Below the pieces are notes generated by a model, which saw nothing but the letters and a program-made list of their open reading frames with translations, did not search any database and was not told the origin of the DNA. Shown piece after piece: positions 28,001 through 36,519 of a stretch of 64,000 bases of DNA; the first letter of the stretch is position 1; every line of letters starts with the position of its first letter. This DNA comes from Flavipsychrobacter sp. Lineage in GTDB: Bacteria > Bacteroidota > Bacteroidia > Chitinophagales > Chitinophagaceae. The stretch lies in the NCBI GenBank assembly GCA_021155965.1, contig JAJNBJ010000006.1:62001-126000 (forward strand). Reading direction: 5' to 3'. The translations under genes and the position numbers were made by a program.

Positions 28001-29151
28001 ATAGTTGAGAGTCCGCCGGAAAGGCCGGCAACAATTCCACTGGCAGAGCCTACTGTAGCTACAGTGGTGTTACTGCTGCTCCAGGCGCCGCCTGATGTTG
28101 TACTGCTTAGGGTAGCTACCGATCCCGCGCATATGCTGGTAATGCCTGTGATGGCAGCGGGGGATGTGCTTACCGTTACCGGTTTGGTGACATAACCACA
28201 ACTGCCGCCTATTGTATAGGTGATGGTGGCGGTGCCTGTACTTATGCCGGTTACCAGGCCCGATGATGACCCAACTACTGCACGCGCGGTGTTGGAACTT
28301 GTCCATGTGCCGCCGGGTGATGGGTTGCTTAGGGCTGTGGTGCCAGCTACGCAAAGCCCGCCGGAGCCTGTTATGGGCGATATGAGGTTGATAACATTAA
28401 CGGTAGTGGTAACCCCGCAACCCGATGAAAGGGTATAGGAAATAACAGAGCTGCCTGTGGTAATGCCACTTACCACACCGGCAGAGCCTACTGTGGCAAC
28501 GGATGGGTTGCTGCTGGCCCAAGTGCCACCACTTGTGCCGTTGGTATAGGTGGCACTTGAGCCTATGCATACACTACTTGGGCCGCCAATGGGGCCGGGG
28601 TTAGGGAGCAATGTTAAAGTAGCAGGACCTGAAAAGTTCATACATCCGGTGATGTCATCAGTTGCACGTGCAGTATAAGTGCCTGCAGCTGTTTGAGCGC
28701 CAAAATTCAGGGACGATCCTGTGCCTGCCAGAGGCCAACCCATTGCTACGCCTCCATTAAATAGTTGATAAGTTACTCCTGTTTGTGAGCCACTCAAAAT
28801 TACCATAGAGCCCGGGCTGCCAGCGCATATGCTGCCGCTGCCCGCAAAAAACAGCGTATAAGTGGCTGGCAGGGGGAGAACTGTTACCGGCAAGGTTACA
28901 GTGCCGGAAGCATGCGTGTAGGTTATCGTGGCTGAACCTGCCGCTACGCCATTTGCCAGGCCTGTAGCAGAACCAATAGAGATAATGGCCGTGTTGCTGC
29001 TGCTCCATGTGCCGCCAGAAGTAGAGTTGCCATAGGCAACCGCAATTGCACCCTGGCACATGCTTGACGGCCCGCTTATTGGACCGGGAGGCAATGCAAA
29101 ACAGGCTACTGAAAATAATATAGCAAATAGTGTAAGGTGAAAATGTTTCAT
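25015..29151 (-). CDS. Secreted Ig-like repeat surface protein with DUF7619/DUF11-like domain and T9SS sorting tail
   Basis: 1378-aa ORF; signal peptide MKHFHLTLFAILFSVACFA; BIg2-like GGTWSSSN units, one 'SICAGSPG...YQLFNGG' unit, 'SYDPNQITVYPGG...KLKYTIDFENMGNDTAHNIAVLDTLPSNVNPKTIKLVSSS...GTVLSNRASIYFDDNEPVVTN' (conserved-repeat type), 'MALFPNPNKGAFTIRG...GMYLLNLRSG' tail. Confidence 0.9.
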   Translation of the reverse strand: MKHFHLTLFAILFSVACFALPPGPISGPSSMCQGAIAVAYGNSTSGGTWSSSNTAIISIGSATGLANGVAAGSATITYTHASGTVTLPVTVLPLPATYTLFFAGSGSICAGSPGSMVILSGSQTGVTYQLFNGGVAMGWPLAGTGSSLNFGAQTAAGTYTARATDDITGCMNFSGPATLTLLPNPGPIGGPSSVCIGSSATYTNGTSGGTWASSNPSVATVGSAGVVSGITTGSSVISYTLSSGCGVTTTVNVINLISPITGSGGLCVAGTTALSNPSPGGTWTSSNTARAVVGSSSGLVTGISTGTATITYTIGGSCGYVTKPVTVSTSPAAITGITSICAGSVATLSSTTSGGAWSSSNTTVATVGSASGIVAGLSGGLSTISYTVAGCSRTTIMAIDPTPVISGGSALCVSDTIMLITASAGPTGGTWTSSNPTVASVGSYTGVVTGNIPGTAIITSTSTSTGCASTRTVTVSSSCTGTPVGGTANASFSFHCSGKADTLYLTGATTTCGIIHQWQYSSDSIAWYNVPGGSFDRIIVHPQARTWYRCRLSCYSTALSAYSSVTRVDVYNSITSHYVTNTPSYFCNGPHFDIRTCGVGLNSKVKSYYGDGTSDSSMLTHYSDSSGAHGVFHQYSYPGTYTVKQVLYDGTIAQDSITTSVAYNHCRTLSVRFFYDINNNCLNDDAGYLNHSIATEVDSNGVHIDTIYANYSFHYRALGDTGTVYRFRVIAHDTGIHLTCPSTGIIYDTITSYTNTYPQKLIGFNCSATTAYDLGFSNTHQNCARRGANGAILVRNTYCSPQDAYITMNINPKYDFVSSSPAPHSISGHTVTWRINPLTVYIGSYVNSISYTLTNPGPMHTVGDTVLTTYRITPTSGDVDTTNNYFTRIDTVNASYDPNQITVYPGGLVLPCTKLKYTIDFENMGNDTAHNIAVLDTLPSNVNPKTIKLVSSSDPVNISIVNWGSRAIVKFDFPNIMLPDSSHHDVCKGNVVFTVNAKPGLPDGTVLSNRASIYFDDNEPVVTNYAGVTIGISPITGPTNVCSGKQVQFNSLSLGGTWSRANSTASVNTLGLVTGVSAGTNTISYTTSNSCGSRSVTKPLTINPTVVPAVSITPTGSTGDTICEGTTPTFGATPVNGGTSPAYQWKLNGINSGTGSSFSYPSPTNGDVLSVKLTSNAVCPAPDTATGLIILNVVAPYIPPVILNAYPGLFIGPGMADTFVATVPGGGPIPTYQWLLNGTPVPGATSDTFITNTLANNDSVTCVATGTDLCKLSTFNSFIVTVGNVGIKALGQKAEMALFPNPNKGAFTIRGKIGNLSNGEVWIEIINSLGQVVYRKNIPVSNGLINEQIQPDNIMSNGMYLLNLRSGTENTAFRFIVE

Positions 29152-29288
29152 AAGGTTGCAATTTACAAATTTATGGTTGAAGGCGGTGTGCGCTATTTAT
29201 TATGATAGGCGTTGCTATTTAGGTGAATGTTAGTGGTGTTTGGGAAAAAATTCTCTCGCATGGACGTGAAGATGCAAAAGGGCACGCT

Positions 29289-29354
29289 AAAATGTCCGAG
29301 CAGGGGCTGATTTTCCATTTTTTGGAAAGCATGTCCAATAGGCGGACATTTTTT
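29289..29354 (+). promoter_or_regulatory. Attenuator-like alternative hairpins upstream of the DUF4402 gene
   Basis: AAAATGTCCG (29289-29298) and ATGTCC (29331-29336) are both complementary to CGGACATTTT (29343-29352), which runs into a T-tract. Confidence 0.45.
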
Positions 29355-29484
29355 GAGTCGTGATAAAAATTAATTTGTTGATTATCAATTTATTATGAGT
29401 TTGGCATGCCATTGGCTATATACCTGCCAAACAAACAAACTAAAAAACTAAACAAATAACTCAAACAAACTAAAACTAACTAAA

Positions 29485-30006
29485 ATGAAAAACGTTATCA
29501 AATCAATCGTAATCGCTGCTTCTGTAATCGCTATCTCTAACAGCTCTTTCGCACAGGCAACTGCAACAGCTTCTGCTTCTGCAAATATCATTACTCCTAT
29601 CACTATCTCTAAGACAGTGGATATGAACTTCGGTAACGTAGCTGTTTCTGCTACCCTGTCTGGTACTGCTGTTCTTGCCCCTGCAGGTACACGTACCACA
29701 GGCGGTGGCGGTGGTGTTACCCTGCCAGCTACAAATGGTACTGTTTCTGCTGCAAGCTTCACAGTATCGGGCCAGGCAAGCTACACTTACGCTATCACCC
29801 TGCCTTCTTCTTGCACTATAACTGATGGTGCTTCTCACAGCATGACCGTTAACAGCTTCACCAGCTCACCTTCTTCAACAGGTACTTTGAGCAGCGGTGG
29901 CACACAGACTTTGAACGTAGGCGCTACACTGAACGTAGCTGCAGGACAGGCTTCTGGTTCTTACACCAATGCTACTGGTGTTCCGGTAACTGTTAACTAT
30001 AACTAA
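29485..30006 (+). CDS. DUF4402-like secreted protein
   Basis: 173-aa ORF; signal peptide MKNVIKSIVIAASVIAISNSSFAQ; 'ATASANIITPITISKTVDMNFGNVAVS..GTAVLAPAGTRTTGGGGGVTLPATNGTVSAASFTVSGQASYTYAITLPSSCTIT' matches DUF4402 as I recall it. Confidence 0.8.
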   Translation: MKNVIKSIVIAASVIAISNSSFAQATATASASANIITPITISKTVDMNFGNVAVSATLSGTAVLAPAGTRTTGGGGGVTLPATNGTVSAASFTVSGQASYTYAITLPSSCTITDGASHSMTVNSFTSSPSSTGTLSSGGTQTLNVGATLNVAAGQASGSYTNATGVPVTVNYN

Positions 30007-30047
30007 TCTTAGTAGAAAGTCGAAAGTAAAAAGTAGAAAGACTTAAA

Positions 30048-30079
30048 TAGATATTCTCAAACGTAGATATTCTCAAACG
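30048..30079. repeat. Perfect 16-bp tandem duplication TAGATATTCTCAAACG x2
   Basis: Directly read: TAGATATTCTCAAACGTAGATATTCTCAAACG. Confidence 0.9.
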
Positions 30080-30098
30080 CCCCGGATGGGGCGTTTTT
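30075..30098 (+). terminator. Rho-independent terminator after the DUF4402 gene
   Basis: AAACGCCCC-GGAT-GGGGCGTTTTTG. Confidence 0.85.
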
Positions 30099-30186
30099 GT
30101 TTTGTGTGCGATTGCGTCTTTCGTGAGGTCGCTTTGTCGCAGATACGCACAAAGTTATGTGATGCTCAGCGCAATGACGTGAGTTG

Positions 30187-33100
30187 TTATTTGTAATTAG
30201 TAGTGTAGAAAGTAAAGTACGCAGCAGCATCCTTATCGCTGAACATCTTCTTATAGTTAGGGGCGGTAATGACTGCCAGTTGCAGCTCACCTGATGTATA
30301 ATCCTTCATCGCGTCGGACGCGATGAGGTCTGCCAGGTATTTCTTTGCCTCGCCTGCGTTAGCGAGTTTTTTGATCACCAGTACTCCCTGGTCTATATTG
30401 TACAGGTCGAATAAAAGTTCAAAACTATTGGCAGTGTATTTAGCAGTGTTAAAGTCTTTTACAGCTTTCTTAAGGCCTGATGTACGTGAGTCTATGCCAG
30501 GTAATACTATAATAGCATAGTGTGGCGTATCGGCAATAAATGTAAATGTTGATGGTATATCAGCTGGAATAGACGGTTCGCTGGGTTCTGTCAGTTTCTC
30601 GGTCGAAGCTGTGGAAGTGCTTGTTGTTGTACTCGTGCCAGCAACAGACTTCTTTGTTGTGTCTACAATCCTGGGGATATAAGGGCCTTCTTTGTACCAG
30701 GATGGCTTGCCGCCATTGCGCACTTCTTTAATATAGTTTTTTACAGTGGTTGCCCATGGGGTAAGCGAATCGGCAGGGTTATTACGAAGGAACACTGTTA
30801 TAGCAGTATCTGCTTCATCAAACTTAGCTGAACCTGCTAAGGCCATAGCCTCAGTTACTTCGAAGCGCTTCTGGTAAGTTGGGTTATCAAATTGTTTCTT
30901 TGCAACATTAATGCGCATCAGCACTTCTGTGTACTGGTGTTTCAGCAGCAGGTCGTATGTCTCATCAAAGTAAGCAGATACGGTCTTACCTGCTATCATC
31001 TCTGCCTGCTTGCTCTCACTCTGGCCGGGGCGCACAATGCTTGCATACTGCGAGTTGGGGAATTTCGCCATCAGCTGGTCGGCATACATTTTTGCCTGGT
31101 CCAGTTTGTTTTGTTTCATAGCGATCTGGTAGCGCAGGTATAGTTCATCTTCCTTATAGTTGTGGCTGGGGTAGCGGGTGTTAAGTGTATCCAGCGTATG
31201 GACGGCCATGTTGTAATCTTCGAGCTTGTGGTATGCTTTTGCCAACTGCATGTAGGCCCTTTGCTCCAGCTTTACAGATAGTTCTTTCTGCTGGGGTGTA
31301 TTGGGTATTTTAGCCAGCAGGGTTTCTTCCGTTACTTCTCCTTTATCATTTACTGCTGCGAGGTCATCCAGTTCATCATCCACAGCGCTGGTTTTTGTTG
31401 AGGCAAATGTAAGGCTCGCACCCCTGCGCCAGTTATCTGCCAGCGGGCGGTTGCCCCATTTACGTTTGAATTCTGCACTGCCCTGCTGCATGAGCGTAGG
31501 ATTGCCAAAATACCAGGCAGAAGCATCCCTGTCTGCTTCAGTTTCCACCGGCGCTGCCGCTACCACGCCGCTGCTTTCTGCCCGGGCTATGCTGTCCATA
31601 CGTTTCCGCTCAAGGTCGCGCAGGTACCTGCGCACTACTGTCTGCTGCTCCCTCTGGCTCAGGCGGGATAGTGCAAGCAAGCTATCCTGATCGTGTATCA
31701 CTTTCGAGGGCACTGATATTTCTTCCAGGCCCTTGCTTCTTTGCAACGCAATGGCAACTCCTGTCTCTTTACCTGATGAATATTTAGCAGCGCTGTCGTA
31801 AGAACGTTTTGCAGCATGATAATTGTTAATGGCATAATACACATCGCCCATGGCAGCATAAGATGTAGCCTTCTGTTTCTTAGTAGCACGCGGGGTATTT
31901 ACGCTCTTTGTAAAGTAGGTGAGCGCCTGGCTGTTCTGGTTGGCTTTTACCGCAAGCTGGCCCAGTACATAATATACCTGGTCGTAGTAGCTGACATACT
32001 TACCATCGGTGAGCACCTTCTTCAGCGGCCTCATGGCATCGTCCACATTTTCCCCTGCCTGCAGTTTATTGAAGGCGGCATATTTGCGCGAGTAAAAGTC
32101 CATTTCTATTTTTGGGAAGTAGGTAAGCACCTTCTCAAATGTGGCTGCAGCCTTCTTATGCTCGGCCATATTTTGCTGTAGCTGGCCAAGTATAAATGTG
32201 GCACGCAAGCGCAACCATGATGGGAGATTGGGGTCATTAACAGCAATAGCCAGTTGTGTTGCTGCGGCAGGGTGGTTGTTTTCGGTGAGGAATGCAAAAG
32301 CTTTTTCTATCGCCATTTTTCCTCTCAGGTCTGCCGGGAGTTTGGTTTCTGACTCGAGCAGAGATAAGATAGAACCGGCATTTTCAACCTGCTGTGCCTG
32401 CGTATAGGTATGTGCCAGCCAGAGAATAGCTTCGTTATGCACGGATTTATGCTTCAGGAAATCGAGCATGCCGTGTTTGCCGTCTTTTTCGACTATAGAT
32501 GCTGATGGCTTGGAGGCACTGCTATAACCGGTTTTTTTTGCCTTCTTTTTCTTGGCTTCCTGGTCGGAACTGATGATATACCTGAAAGCTATAGCAGCAT
32601 TGTCATATTGGCCGCGATAGAAATATGCCTGTCCCAATAACAGGTATAGGTCGTCGGCCCATTTTACACGTGGGTCATGTATTTGTATGCCTACGGATAT
32701 TTTACGTATGATGGTATCCATATCTGCCGACATAAGGGACGAATCCTTACTCGGGTTAAATGGGTAAAGGCCGATAAGCGAATCATAATTTTCTTTACGG
32801 GTCCGCTGCATATTAGTCTCAGCTTCCTCCATTTTCTTTTTGGCATTGTAGTAGTAGTTATAATGGGTAAAAGAATTCTGTGTGAACCTGCGTACAGGCC
32901 CCCACTTCTTTTTGAGCATTTTTGCATTGGTCCACTCCTGGCGCTTCTGTTTTATCTTCAGCTCCAGCTTTATCTTCTTATCTTCTTCTTTAGTTTTCTC
33001 TTTCGACTTGGTAAGGCTTTCTTTTAGCTTTTTAGCTTTCGCAAAACTGTCTGTCTTTGCTTTGCGCACCATTTTTATACTGTCCAGCGACTTCATGCGC

Positions 33101-33915
33101 ACAGTTTTCACGCTGTCCATTGCCTTGGTGCGGGCAGTTTTGGCGCTATCCAGCGAGTGTTTTCGTATTGCTGCAATGCGGTCGCGCTCTGCTTTCTGAA
33201 CGGTCTTTATACTATCGGCACGCAGTTTCCTTACAATAGTTACACTATCTGCATAACGTTTGCTGGCTTTATATTTGGCAACTTTTGCAACGCTGTCTGT
33301 TCGCCTTTTTTGTACGGTTTTTATACTGTCTGTCTTCGACCTTCTTGCAACAGTTGTGCTGTCTGTAACTGCCTTCCGTGCAGCAGCAATAGAATCTGTG
33401 CGGGCCTTCCGCGCTTTAGCGAGGTTGTTTGTTTTTGCATTGTGTGCGCGTGCAACACTGTCTTTGTAACGTTTGCTTTCGCGGTATTTGCGGATACTTG
33501 CTGTACTATCAGTAATACGTTTACGCGCAGCCTGAATACTGTCTGTTCGTACTTTAGCGGTGGAAGTTGTTTTCGGATTTCGTGCCTGTGCTACGCTGTC
33601 TTTGTAATGTTTGCTTTCGCGGTATTTGCGAATTCTTGCTGTACTATCGGTTATATGTTTACGTGCAGCCTGCAGGCTATCTGTTTTTTTTGTGCGTGCA
33701 AGTTTTACACTGTCTGTTTTGCGGGTGCGGTCTTTCTTAAGGCTGTCTGCAGCGTGTGCCCTTGCGCGGCGAAGACTATCCGGGTTGCTGCGGCGGGTTG
33801 TATCGGCAAATTCATCATCATCGCCATCCAAATGCCGTGCTACGGCATGAGTATAGGTAAGGTTATTTAAGATAAAAAAACCTAATGCGATTAGTGATAT
33901 TATTTTAAACCTCAA
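30187..33915 (-). CDS. porW: PorW/SprE-like T9SS-associated TPR protein with long N-terminal 'DS' repeat extension
   Basis: 1242-aa ORF; 'KKWGPVRRFTQNSFTHYNYYYNAKKKMEEAETNMQR...LYPFNPSKDSSLMSADMDTIIRKISVGIQIHDPRVKWADDLYLLLGQAYFYRGQYDNAAIAFRYI' and multiple TPR-like units resemble SprE/PorW; N-terminal ~300 aa repeats of the type 'TDSIKTVRKxR'. Confidence 0.7.
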   Translation of the reverse strand: MRFKIISLIALGFFILNNLTYTHAVARHLDGDDDEFADTTRRSNPDSLRRARAHAADSLKKDRTRKTDSVKLARTKKTDSLQAARKHITDSTARIRKYRESKHYKDSVAQARNPKTTSTAKVRTDSIQAARKRITDSTASIRKYRESKRYKDSVARAHNAKTNNLAKARKARTDSIAAARKAVTDSTTVARRSKTDSIKTVQKRRTDSVAKVAKYKASKRYADSVTIVRKLRADSIKTVQKAERDRIAAIRKHSLDSAKTARTKAMDSVKTVRMKSLDSIKMVRKAKTDSFAKAKKLKESLTKSKEKTKEEDKKIKLELKIKQKRQEWTNAKMLKKKWGPVRRFTQNSFTHYNYYYNAKKKMEEAETNMQRTRKENYDSLIGLYPFNPSKDSSLMSADMDTIIRKISVGIQIHDPRVKWADDLYLLLGQAYFYRGQYDNAAIAFRYIISSDQEAKKKKAKKTGYSSASKPSASIVEKDGKHGMLDFLKHKSVHNEAILWLAHTYTQAQQVENAGSILSLLESETKLPADLRGKMAIEKAFAFLTENNHPAAATQLAIAVNDPNLPSWLRLRATFILGQLQQNMAEHKKAAATFEKVLTYFPKIEMDFYSRKYAAFNKLQAGENVDDAMRPLKKVLTDGKYVSYYDQVYYVLGQLAVKANQNSQALTYFTKSVNTPRATKKQKATSYAAMGDVYYAINNYHAAKRSYDSAAKYSSGKETGVAIALQRSKGLEEISVPSKVIHDQDSLLALSRLSQREQQTVVRRYLRDLERKRMDSIARAESSGVVAAAPVETEADRDASAWYFGNPTLMQQGSAEFKRKWGNRPLADNWRRGASLTFASTKTSAVDDELDDLAAVNDKGEVTEETLLAKIPNTPQQKELSVKLEQRAYMQLAKAYHKLEDYNMAVHTLDTLNTRYPSHNYKEDELYLRYQIAMKQNKLDQAKMYADQLMAKFPNSQYASIVRPGQSESKQAEMIAGKTVSAYFDETYDLLLKHQYTEVLMRINVAKKQFDNPTYQKRFEVTEAMALAGSAKFDEADTAITVFLRNNPADSLTPWATTVKNYIKEVRNGGKPSWYKEGPYIPRIVDTTKKSVAGTSTTTSTSTASTEKLTEPSEPSIPADIPSTFTFIADTPHYAIIVLPGIDSRTSGLKKAVKDFNTAKYTANSFELLFDLYNIDQGVLVIKKLANAGEAKKYLADLIASDAMKDYTSGELQLAVITAPNYKKMFSDKDAAAYFTFYTTNYK

Positions 33916-34170
33916 TACAACTCCTTTTGCTCACCAATAGAACGAAAATGCGGCAATAATATTATACAAAAATAATCTAAAAAGGGCGCAATTTCGGGTA
34001 AACCTCAAATATAGAAAAAAAAGAAATCAACCCACCTTCAGATAATTGTAAATTAACAAAACAGTTTTGCTATTTTGTCAGTCCTTCCTATAATTTCGGG
34101 AGGAAAATGGAGTTATAATAAGGGAAGCGAAAATACAGAGGAAACATAGGTAAGTGCGAAAATAAAAGTT

Positions 34171-34383
34171 GTGAAAACACCGCCAGAAAAAACACAAAGT
34201 GTTTTGCGCTATGCAAGCCTTGCAACGCAGTGGATGGTAATGATGCTTGTTGCTGTGTGGCTGGGTTATAAAGTGGATAAGTGGCTGGAATGGAAAGTGC
34301 CGGTGTGTATTGTTTTATTTCCGTTGACTGCGTTGATCGTTTCGCTATGGAAGTTAGTAAAAGAGCTGGGTAAGCCGAAGTAA
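34171..34383 (+). CDS. atpZ: AtpZ/AtpI-family F0F1 ATPase assembly protein
   Basis: 70 aa, two TM helices 'LATQWMVMMLVAVWLGYKVDKWLEWKVPVCIVLFPLTALIVSLWKLVKEL'. Confidence 0.7.
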   Translation: MKTPPEKTQSVLRYASLATQWMVMMLVAVWLGYKVDKWLEWKVPVCIVLFPLTALIVSLWKLVKELGKPK

Positions 34384-34760
34384 TGAGGAAGAAGTACCTG
34401 ATATCGATATTGAGTGTTTTTGTTGTGCTGAGTATTGTTTTTTGCGCAATGAGGTTTTATATGAACATACCGTATGACCGGTTTGCTACACTGGAGACCG
34501 GCAACACTATTATGGCATTGCTGGCTTTAACGACCTACACAATGGTTATGAAGCAGAAGGAGAAAAGCGCCCAGGCTTTTGTGAGAGGTGTATCAGGTGC
34601 ATCTTTCCTGAAGCTTATGGTGTGTATGATCTCTATTTTGGTCTATATACTGGTTAACAGGGCAGAGGTACATAAACCCACAGTGTTTATGCTGTTTGGC
34701 ATATATGCTGTGTACACTATTATAGAAACATGGTTATTATCAAAATCAGCAAGAGAGTAA
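34383..34760 (+). CDS. Small multi-pass membrane protein, possibly AtpI-related
   Basis: Overlaps the atpZ stop (TAATG); about four hydrophobic segments; position next to atpZ. Confidence 0.6.
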   Translation: MRKKYLISILSVFVVLSIVFCAMRFYMNIPYDRFATLETGNTIMALLALTTYTMVMKQKEKSAQAFVRGVSGASFLKLMVCMISILVYILVNRAEVHKPTVFMLFGIYAVYTIIETWLLSKSARE

Positions 34761-34766
34761 AATCGT

Positions 34767-35411
34767 ATGAGAAAGCAAGAGAGATCATTAACATTTTTGG
34801 AGCAGTTTTTACCACATGGAGCTTTTGAACAGGTTGCACCTTTTTTCAGAAATCATACCATACACCTTACGATCACACATGAGCGGAAAAGTGTACTAGG
34901 AGATTACAGGCACCCAATGCCCGAAGCACCGTATCACAGGATAAGTGTTAACGCCAACCTTAACCCGTACAGTTTCCTGATCACATTGTTGCATGAGCTG
35001 GCGCATTTGTATACTTATGTACATTTTGAACATAAGGCGCCGCCACACGGCAAAGAATGGAAGACGCAATTCAGGCATATACTGATACCGTTCATGGGAA
35101 AACGCTTTTTCCCGCATGATGTGGAGAAAGCCTTGTTCGCTTACCTGCATAATCCCGCCGCCAGTACGTGTACTGATGCCCAGCTTTATAAATCACTGTA
35201 CAGGTATGACGAGCGCAAACCGGGTTTCAAGCTGGTAGATGATGTGGGTGTCAATCAATACTTTGAGACGGACGATGGCGAGGTATACCAAAAGCTGGAA
35301 AAATTACGCACGCGCAACCGCTGTAAAAACATTGGCTCCGGAAAAATGTACTTTTTCCAGGGCATAGTTGAGGTTAGGTCTGTAAGACGTCAACGGGTCG
35401 AGGACAACTGA
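34767..35411 (+). CDS. SprT-like zinc metallopeptidase-fold protein
   Basis: 'SFLITLLHELAHLYTYVHFEHKAPPHGKEWKTQFRHIL' HExxH motif with downstream H, as in the SprT-like family. Confidence 0.85.
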   Translation: MRKQERSLTFLEQFLPHGAFEQVAPFFRNHTIHLTITHERKSVLGDYRHPMPEAPYHRISVNANLNPYSFLITLLHELAHLYTYVHFEHKAPPHGKEWKTQFRHILIPFMGKRFFPHDVEKALFAYLHNPAASTCTDAQLYKSLYRYDERKPGFKLVDDVGVNQYFETDDGEVYQKLEKLRTRNRCKNIGSGKMYFFQGIVEVRSVRRQRVEDN

Positions 35412-35438
35412 ATATGGGTTGTAGATGACAGCGATGAC

Positions 35439-36482
35439 CTACGCTACCATAATATTGCAGAGCTTGAATAACATTCTTGCACCTACAATTGCATCTATGC
35501 TATCCTTGCTATGGTCACCGCTGGAAACTTCGTTCAGGTCGAAACCTATGATCTGTTTGCCGGAGGCAAGAAGCATACGGAACAGGTAAAATATTTGTTC
35601 TGCCTCAAAACCACCAGGAACAGGCGTGCCTGTATTAGGGCATAATTTAGGGTCAAGGCCGTCGATGTCAAAGCTGATGTAGATCTTTTCGGGAAGCGCA
35701 GCAACTATTTCGGTACAGATGTCCTTCCATGTAGCACCCTCGTATTGCCGGCTTTTTATGTCCCTGTCGAAGAAAGTGTGAATGCGGCCGTTGCTGTTCT
35801 CGATCATGTCCAGTTCTTCGTCGCAATAGTCGCGGATGCCAACCTGCACCAGCTTTTTTACCTGTGGCAACTGTTGCAGCACATTATACATTATAGAAGC
35901 ATGGGAGTAGGTGAACCCTTCGTATGCCACGCGTAGGTCGGCATGGGCGTCTATCTGCAGGATACAAAAATCATCATGCACTTCGGATAATGCTTTGATA
36001 AAACCCAGTGGTGTGCTATGATCGCCGCCAATAAGGCCCACTTTCTTTTTTTCGGCGAGCAATTCTTTTGTTATTTCGTATACCCAGTCGCACAGCATTT
36101 TGCCACCCTCATTTATTTCTTTCAGTTTTTCACTGAGGTGTTTGTTTTGTGTAATGTCGCCCCCTTCTGCCATATTGGATATCACAAGCTCTGCACATTG
36201 GCGAAGGTAGTCGCTCTTGGAGCGGATATTTCTGTCGGCTGGCATCATGTAAAAACCCTTCTTCCAACCATCAACTACATCGGGGTCATACAGGTCTACC
36301 TGCAGGGCTGCATTGAAGATCTTTTCAGGACCTTTGGCTGTGCCTGGCCTGTAGGATACTGTTACTTCCCATGGTACCGGCAGTAAGACCAAGGCTGCTT
36401 CGTCTTCGGAAAAGGGGAGGCCAAAAATATTGTTGGATCTCAGCCCAATAGAATTGGGGTCAAAGTTTGCGATATCAGACAT
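35439..36482 (-). CDS. Arginase/agmatinase/formimidoylglutamase family protein
   Basis: Metal-ligand motifs 'GGDHS', 'DAHADLR', 'SFDIDGLDP' of the ureohydrolase family. Confidence 0.88.
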   Translation of the reverse strand: MSDIANFDPNSIGLRSNNIFGLPFSEDEAALVLLPVPWEVTVSYRPGTAKGPEKIFNAALQVDLYDPDVVDGWKKGFYMMPADRNIRSKSDYLRQCAELVISNMAEGGDITQNKHLSEKLKEINEGGKMLCDWVYEITKELLAEKKKVGLIGGDHSTPLGFIKALSEVHDDFCILQIDAHADLRVAYEGFTYSHASIMYNVLQQLPQVKKLVQVGIRDYCDEELDMIENSNGRIHTFFDRDIKSRQYEGATWKDICTEIVAALPEKIYISFDIDGLDPKLCPNTGTPVPGGFEAEQIFYLFRMLLASGKQIIGFDLNEVSSGDHSKDSIDAIVGARMLFKLCNIMVA

Positions 36483-36519
36483 GCCGCAAAAATAAAACTA
36501 ATAAAGGAAATGACATGGC

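Noticed and set aside
1-29151. Transposon, integron or phage basis for the accessory cluster
   Set aside because: No transposase, integrase, phage gene, attC-like array or tRNA edge could be seen; plain tandem duplication is enough.
33157-33870. 237-aa plus-strand ORF rich in Cys/Phe
   Set aside because: Antisense to the 'DS' repeat of the PorW/SprE-like gene; composition fits an antisense shadow.
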